The position numbers were made by a program, and so were the translations under genes. Shown piece by piece: positions 12,100-13,060 of a stretch of 13,060 bases of DNA. The notes beneath the pieces are model-generated. The model had not been told where the DNA came from. It worked only from the letters and a program-made list of their open reading frames with translations, and made no database searches. The first letter of the stretch is position 1, and the number at the start of each line of letters is the position of its first letter. Source of the stretch: Parcubacteria group bacterium Gr01-1014_56 (lineage in GTDB: Bacteria; Patescibacteriota; Minisyncoccia; Phycocordibacterales; SBAW01); NCBI GenBank assembly GCA_007375995.1, contig VMFK01000016.1:1-13060 (forward strand), read 5' to 3'.

Positions 12100-12318
12100 T
12101 AATAAAAAATGAAAAGGCCAGTCCCAACCGAGAGATAGGGACTGGCCAGTAAACACCTTGAGGATCGCGAGAGGACTTTGGGGTAGTCTCGTCCCTCAAG
12201 GTGGATAAAAAGAGGGAACCAAGGTGCTTCGCGAGTATTTTAAGTCCCGCTCGCACCTTGGCCTCCCTGCCGCCAGAGATAGGGGGAATCCATGGCTCTC
12301 CAGCGACGAAGGACCACT
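12100..12318 (-). ncRNA. Unrecognised structured leader or small RNA upstream of def
   Basis: The 295-bp gap between def and the next gene is filled by a minus-strand transcript unit. A near-consensus promoter sits at 12354-12325, and initiation is expected near 12318. Hairpin A pairs 12267-12255 with 12225-12214 (12 bp including two G-U, one bulged A), topped by GCGAG/CTCGC (12254-12250 with 12235-12231). Hairpin B pairs CACCTTGAGG (12203-12194) with CCTCAAGGTG (12163-12154), with an inner GACT/AGTC helix. Then comes an intrinsic terminator. Arms of A and B share CAAGGTG/CACCTTG and could pair with each other in alternative folds. A 17-codon ORF (12293-12240) lies near the 5' end. It matches no riboswitch class I know. 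Either a def-fmt attenuator or a ~220-nt small RNA. Confidence 0.55.
12101..12147 (-). terminator. Strong intrinsic terminator 20 nt before def
   Basis: GGCCAGTCCC (12116-12125) and GGGACTGGCC (12138-12147) form a perfect 10-bp GC-rich stem with a 12-nt loop. On the minus strand it is followed by TTTTCATTTTTTATT. It ends the structured transcript before the def start, so any def transcription from the upstream promoter needs read-through. Confidence 0.85.
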
Positions 12319-12324
12319 GAAACC

Positions 12325-12354
12325 AGTATACACCCCATTAGTCTTTATTGTCAA
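12325..12354 (-). promoter_or_regulatory. Near-consensus sigma70-type promoter
   Basis: TTGACA (12354-12349), an 18-bp spacer and TATACT (12330-12325) read on the minus strand. This is the best -35/-10 pair in the window. The -35 lies 7 bp from the -10 of the divergent gene at 12375, so the two promoters probably interfere. Confidence 0.75.
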
Positions 12355-12361
12355 GCGGGCG

Positions 12362-12367
12362 TACAAT
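12362..12367 (+). promoter_or_regulatory. -10 box of the 89-aa gene and murA
   Basis: TACAAT ends 7 nt before the ATG at 12375, consistent with a leaderless message. No -35 consensus is seen at the right distance. Confidence 0.5.
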
Positions 12368-12374
12368 ATTCCTC

Positions 12375-12644
12375 ATGGAGCATATCGGCCAACATATCTC
12401 ACACTCTCCGCGTAGAAAAGAGCGCGCCACAGAGCGTGGTGAGCTCATGGAGTACTTCCGCGACAAGCTCAATCGTGAGCGCGTGCGCGACGGCCTTGGT
12501 TCCCTCTCTATGTCGCGCATGGGTAAAATACTTCAGGCAATACCTACCAAAGACCTTTATTATTTAAAAACGGTGTGCGACCAAGCAAAAAACTTTTCAA
12601 AAAAGTTCTGGTGGGAGGTTAGCCCTAAAAAACATGAACAGTAG
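12375..12644 (+). CDS. Uncharacterised 89-aa protein upstream of murA
   Basis: The start is placed at the ATG at 12375 (MEHIGQHISHSPRRKERATE) because a TACAAT box ends 7 nt upstream. A TTG at 12348 would lie inside the promoter. The protein is charged and largely helical (RKERATERGELMEYFRDKLNRERVRDG), then SMSRMGKILQAIPTKDLYYLKTVCDQAKNFSKKFWWEV. It has no signal peptide, membrane helix or cysteine motif beyond one Cys. I do not recognise the family. The C-terminal part, with its LYYLKTVC pattern and aromatic end, looks like a conserved small domain, perhaps nucleic-acid or protein binding, but that is a guess. Its stop overlaps the murA start by 11 nt, so the two genes are co-transcribed and translationally coupled. 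Confidence 0.65.
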   Translation: MEHIGQHISHSPRRKERATERGELMEYFRDKLNRERVRDGLGSLSMSRMGKILQAIPTKDLYYLKTVCDQAKNFSKKFWWEVSPKKHEQ

Positions 12645-13060
12645 ATTTATTGTCGAGGGGCTAGGGGGCGAGCGCAACCTCTCAGGCACTATTGCCGTTG
12701 GAGGCGCCAAAAACGCGATACTCAAGTCGATGCCAGCCGCGCTTTTGTTTGAGGACACGCTCACACTCACTAATGTGCCCGAGATTGAGGACGTTGCGCG
12801 TGTCGCAGAACTGCTCTCAACAATGGGGGCTAAGGTTACTCGCGGGGATCACGCTGTAAGTATTAATACCTCTGAGGTACAGACAAGTGATCTTGATGAC
12901 GCTCTCGCAAAGAGCCTCCGGGCCTCAATTGTCTTTGCTGGCCCGCTACTCGCGCGTTTTGGCCGCGTCTCCTTCCCGCACCCGGGCGGCGACATTATAG
13001 GCCCGCGGCCAATAGATCTCTTTTTAGATGGATTTAAAAAAATGGGCTGCGGTATCTCCT
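12634..13060 (+). CDS. murA: UDP-N-acetylglucosamine 1-carboxyvinyltransferase (3' partial)
   Basis: The first 142 residues of MurA, running off the window. The enzyme transfers enolpyruvate from PEP to UDP-GlcNAc, the first committed step of peptidoglycan synthesis, in the cytosol. Visible family features are VGGAKNAILKSMPAALL with Lys26 and Asn27 (equivalent to E. coli Lys22/Asn23), LTNVPEIEDV, LRASIVFAGPLLARFG (95-110), and PHPGGDIIGPRPIDLF. In the last motif E. coli has PGGC115TIGARPVD; here the cysteine is Asp120. This Asp form occurs naturally in, for example, mycobacterial and chlamydial MurA; it is active and not alkylated by fosfomycin. The ATG at 12634 overlaps the previous gene by 11 nt. 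Confidence 0.95.
   Translation, partial: MNSRFIVEGLGGERNLSGTIAVGGAKNAILKSMPAALLFEDTLTLTNVPEIEDVARVAELLSTMGAKVTRGDHAVSINTSEVQTSDLDDALAKSLRASIVFAGPLLARFGRVSFPHPGGDIIGPRPIDLFLDGFKKMGCGIS

Noticed and set aside
12116..12203. SAM-I riboswitch on the plus strand, suggested by GAGAGATAGGGACTGGCC
   Set aside because: The SAM-I core GGCAACC and the following conserved segments are absent, and the hairpins plus T-tract make sense only on the minus strand.
12080..12256. N-terminal extension of deformylase up to a GTG at 12256
   Set aside because: The extra 59 residues would be translated through both hairpin arms and the terminator, and have no deformylase-like sequence. GTG 12079 gives the normal N-terminus.
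12100..12318. T-box leader for def, suggested by GGTGCGAGC...GAAGCACC and a terminator
   Set aside because: No T-box sequence with a UGGN bulge (GGGTGGNACCGCG type) and no antiterminator were found, and def is not an aminoacyl-tRNA synthetase gene.
1..13060. CRISPR arrays, rRNA genes, replication origin or attachment sites
   Set aside because: I saw no regularly spaced direct repeats, rRNA motifs, DnaA-box clusters, or tRNA 3'-end duplication indicating integration.

Overview
The window looks like a chromosomal segment of a small-genome bacterium, most plausibly a member of the Patescibacteria/CPR (Parcubacteria-like). This rests on gene style and context, not a database match. The clues are very tight gene packing, several start codons 6-8 nt after a TATAAT-like -10 box (leaderless or nearly leaderless messages), a short-form HPF, a type IV pilin, MurA with Asp at the catalytic Cys position, and small palindromic DNA inside a housekeeping gene. 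UGA is used as a stop, so the code is standard.

Layout. 1-1325: accessory, AT-rich end of an RHS-repeat protein followed by two related small two-helix or one-helix membrane proteins. The second is cut by a REP-associated tyrosine transposase (RAYT) element (1326-2047) with perfect 15-bp inverted termini. 2158-3318: MFS transporter. 3382-3600 (minus): a 72-aa unknown protein with a strong ribosome binding site and a terminator. 3714-5364 (plus): three-gene envelope metal cluster, probably copper related (DUF4396, DUF305, and a His-rich anchored protein). 5425-5541: a candidate 38-aa basic microprotein.

9664 to 5550 (minus): tRNA-Asn followed after 6 nt by a compact haem operon hemC-hemD-hemQ-hemE-hemH. 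HemH is of the Bacillus coproporphyrin-ferrochelatase type and HemQ keeps the coproheme decarboxylase residues, so the operon encodes most of the lower coproporphyrin-dependent haem pathway. The coproporphyrinogen oxidase step (CgoX/HemY) and the steps making ALA and porphobilinogen are not in this window. HemD is unusually short at both ends.

10237 to 9716 (minus): type IV prepilin. 10293-10655: hpf. 12079 to 10627 (minus): def-fmt, which removes or adds the N-terminal formyl group; fmt and hpf overlap tail to tail. fmt carries an in-frame palindromic insertion. Upstream of def is a ~220-nt stretch (12100-12318) with a near-consensus minus-strand promoter, two stable hairpins sharing a CACCTTG/CAAGGTG core and a textbook intrinsic terminator. 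It is an unrecognised structured leader/attenuator or small RNA, and the best candidate here for something undescribed. 12375 to the window end: an unknown 89-aa protein overlapping the start of murA.
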